From assembly GCF_000420085.1 (NCBI RefSeq), contig NZ_ATUG01000002.1, positions 2,352,793 through 2,416,792 of the forward strand: 64,000 nucleotides of DNA, given 5' to 3'. This stretch comes from Desulfospira joergensenii DSM 10085. Lineage in GTDB: Bacteria > Desulfobacterota > Desulfobacteria > Desulfobacterales > Desulfobacteraceae. The stretch's first letter is position 1; the number at the start of each line of letters is the position of its first letter. The translations under genes were made by a program, and so were the position numbers. The notes beneath the pieces were generated by a model that was given only the letters and a program-made list of their open reading frames with translations, did not search any database and was not told where the DNA came from. Shown here in pieces: positions 63,442 through 64,000 of the stretch.

Positions 63442-64000
<559 letters not shown>

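Overview
The window looks like a chromosomal segment of a sulfate-reducing Desulfobacterota bacterium. The last 559 bases are the 5' part of a 16S rRNA gene whose early variable region resembles, from memory, Desulfobacter/Desulfobacula-type Desulfobacteraceae; this is a family-level guess. Nearly all genes run on the + strand.

Layout. (1) 1-3.3 kb: a MarR-type regulator of the exopolysaccharide (EPS)-associated kind, then a pile of insertion-sequence debris and one intact IS5-family element. (2) 3.3-58.9 kb: one very long, tightly packed, co-directional surface-polysaccharide locus of about 45 genes. It holds a Wzz-like protein; a legionaminic-acid cassette (legB-legC-legH-legI-legG-ptmE) followed by a divergent NeuB-like synthase and an SpsF-like cytidylyltransferase; an SxtJ / DUF5989 / carbamoyltransferase / SGNH cassette; a block of NAD-dependent epimerases, methyltransferases, a split transketolase, an RmlC-like epimerase and two activation genes (hddA, hddC-like) that reads as a GDP-(modified) heptose pathway; a LuxC / alpha-beta hydrolase / LuxE / ACP / methyltransferase cassette without luciferase; a sialyltransferase-like protein, three GT4-type glycosyltransferases and a GT11-like one; a PglK/MsbA-type ABC flippase; a Wzy-like polymerase; a two-domain oxidoreductase with a heparinase-like protein; a sulfotransferase; and a PglC/PglE/PglF-like end. 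Two more IS5-family elements interrupt this locus, one with a frameshifted transposase. (3) 59-63.3 kb: visibly more GC-rich, housekeeping-like genes: a ComEA-like helix-hairpin-helix protein, a DUF2760 membrane protein and a large Hsp70-family protein. (4) 63.3-64 kb: rRNA promoter, leader and 16S start.

How it fits together. The PglF/PglE/PglC-like enzymes probably make and attach the first amino-deoxy sugar to undecaprenyl phosphate. Glycosyltransferases then add legionaminic acid, heptose-derived and other sugars. Methyl, carbamoyl, acetyl, sulfate and possibly acyl groups decorate the unit. The PglK-type ABC protein flips it, Wzy polymerises it and the Wzz-like protein sets chain length. 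The least expected part is the Lux-like acyl-activation/reduction cassette at about 29.4-38.8 kb. Homopolymeric G or C runs of 8-10 bases lie inside several polysaccharide genes and could allow on/off switching.
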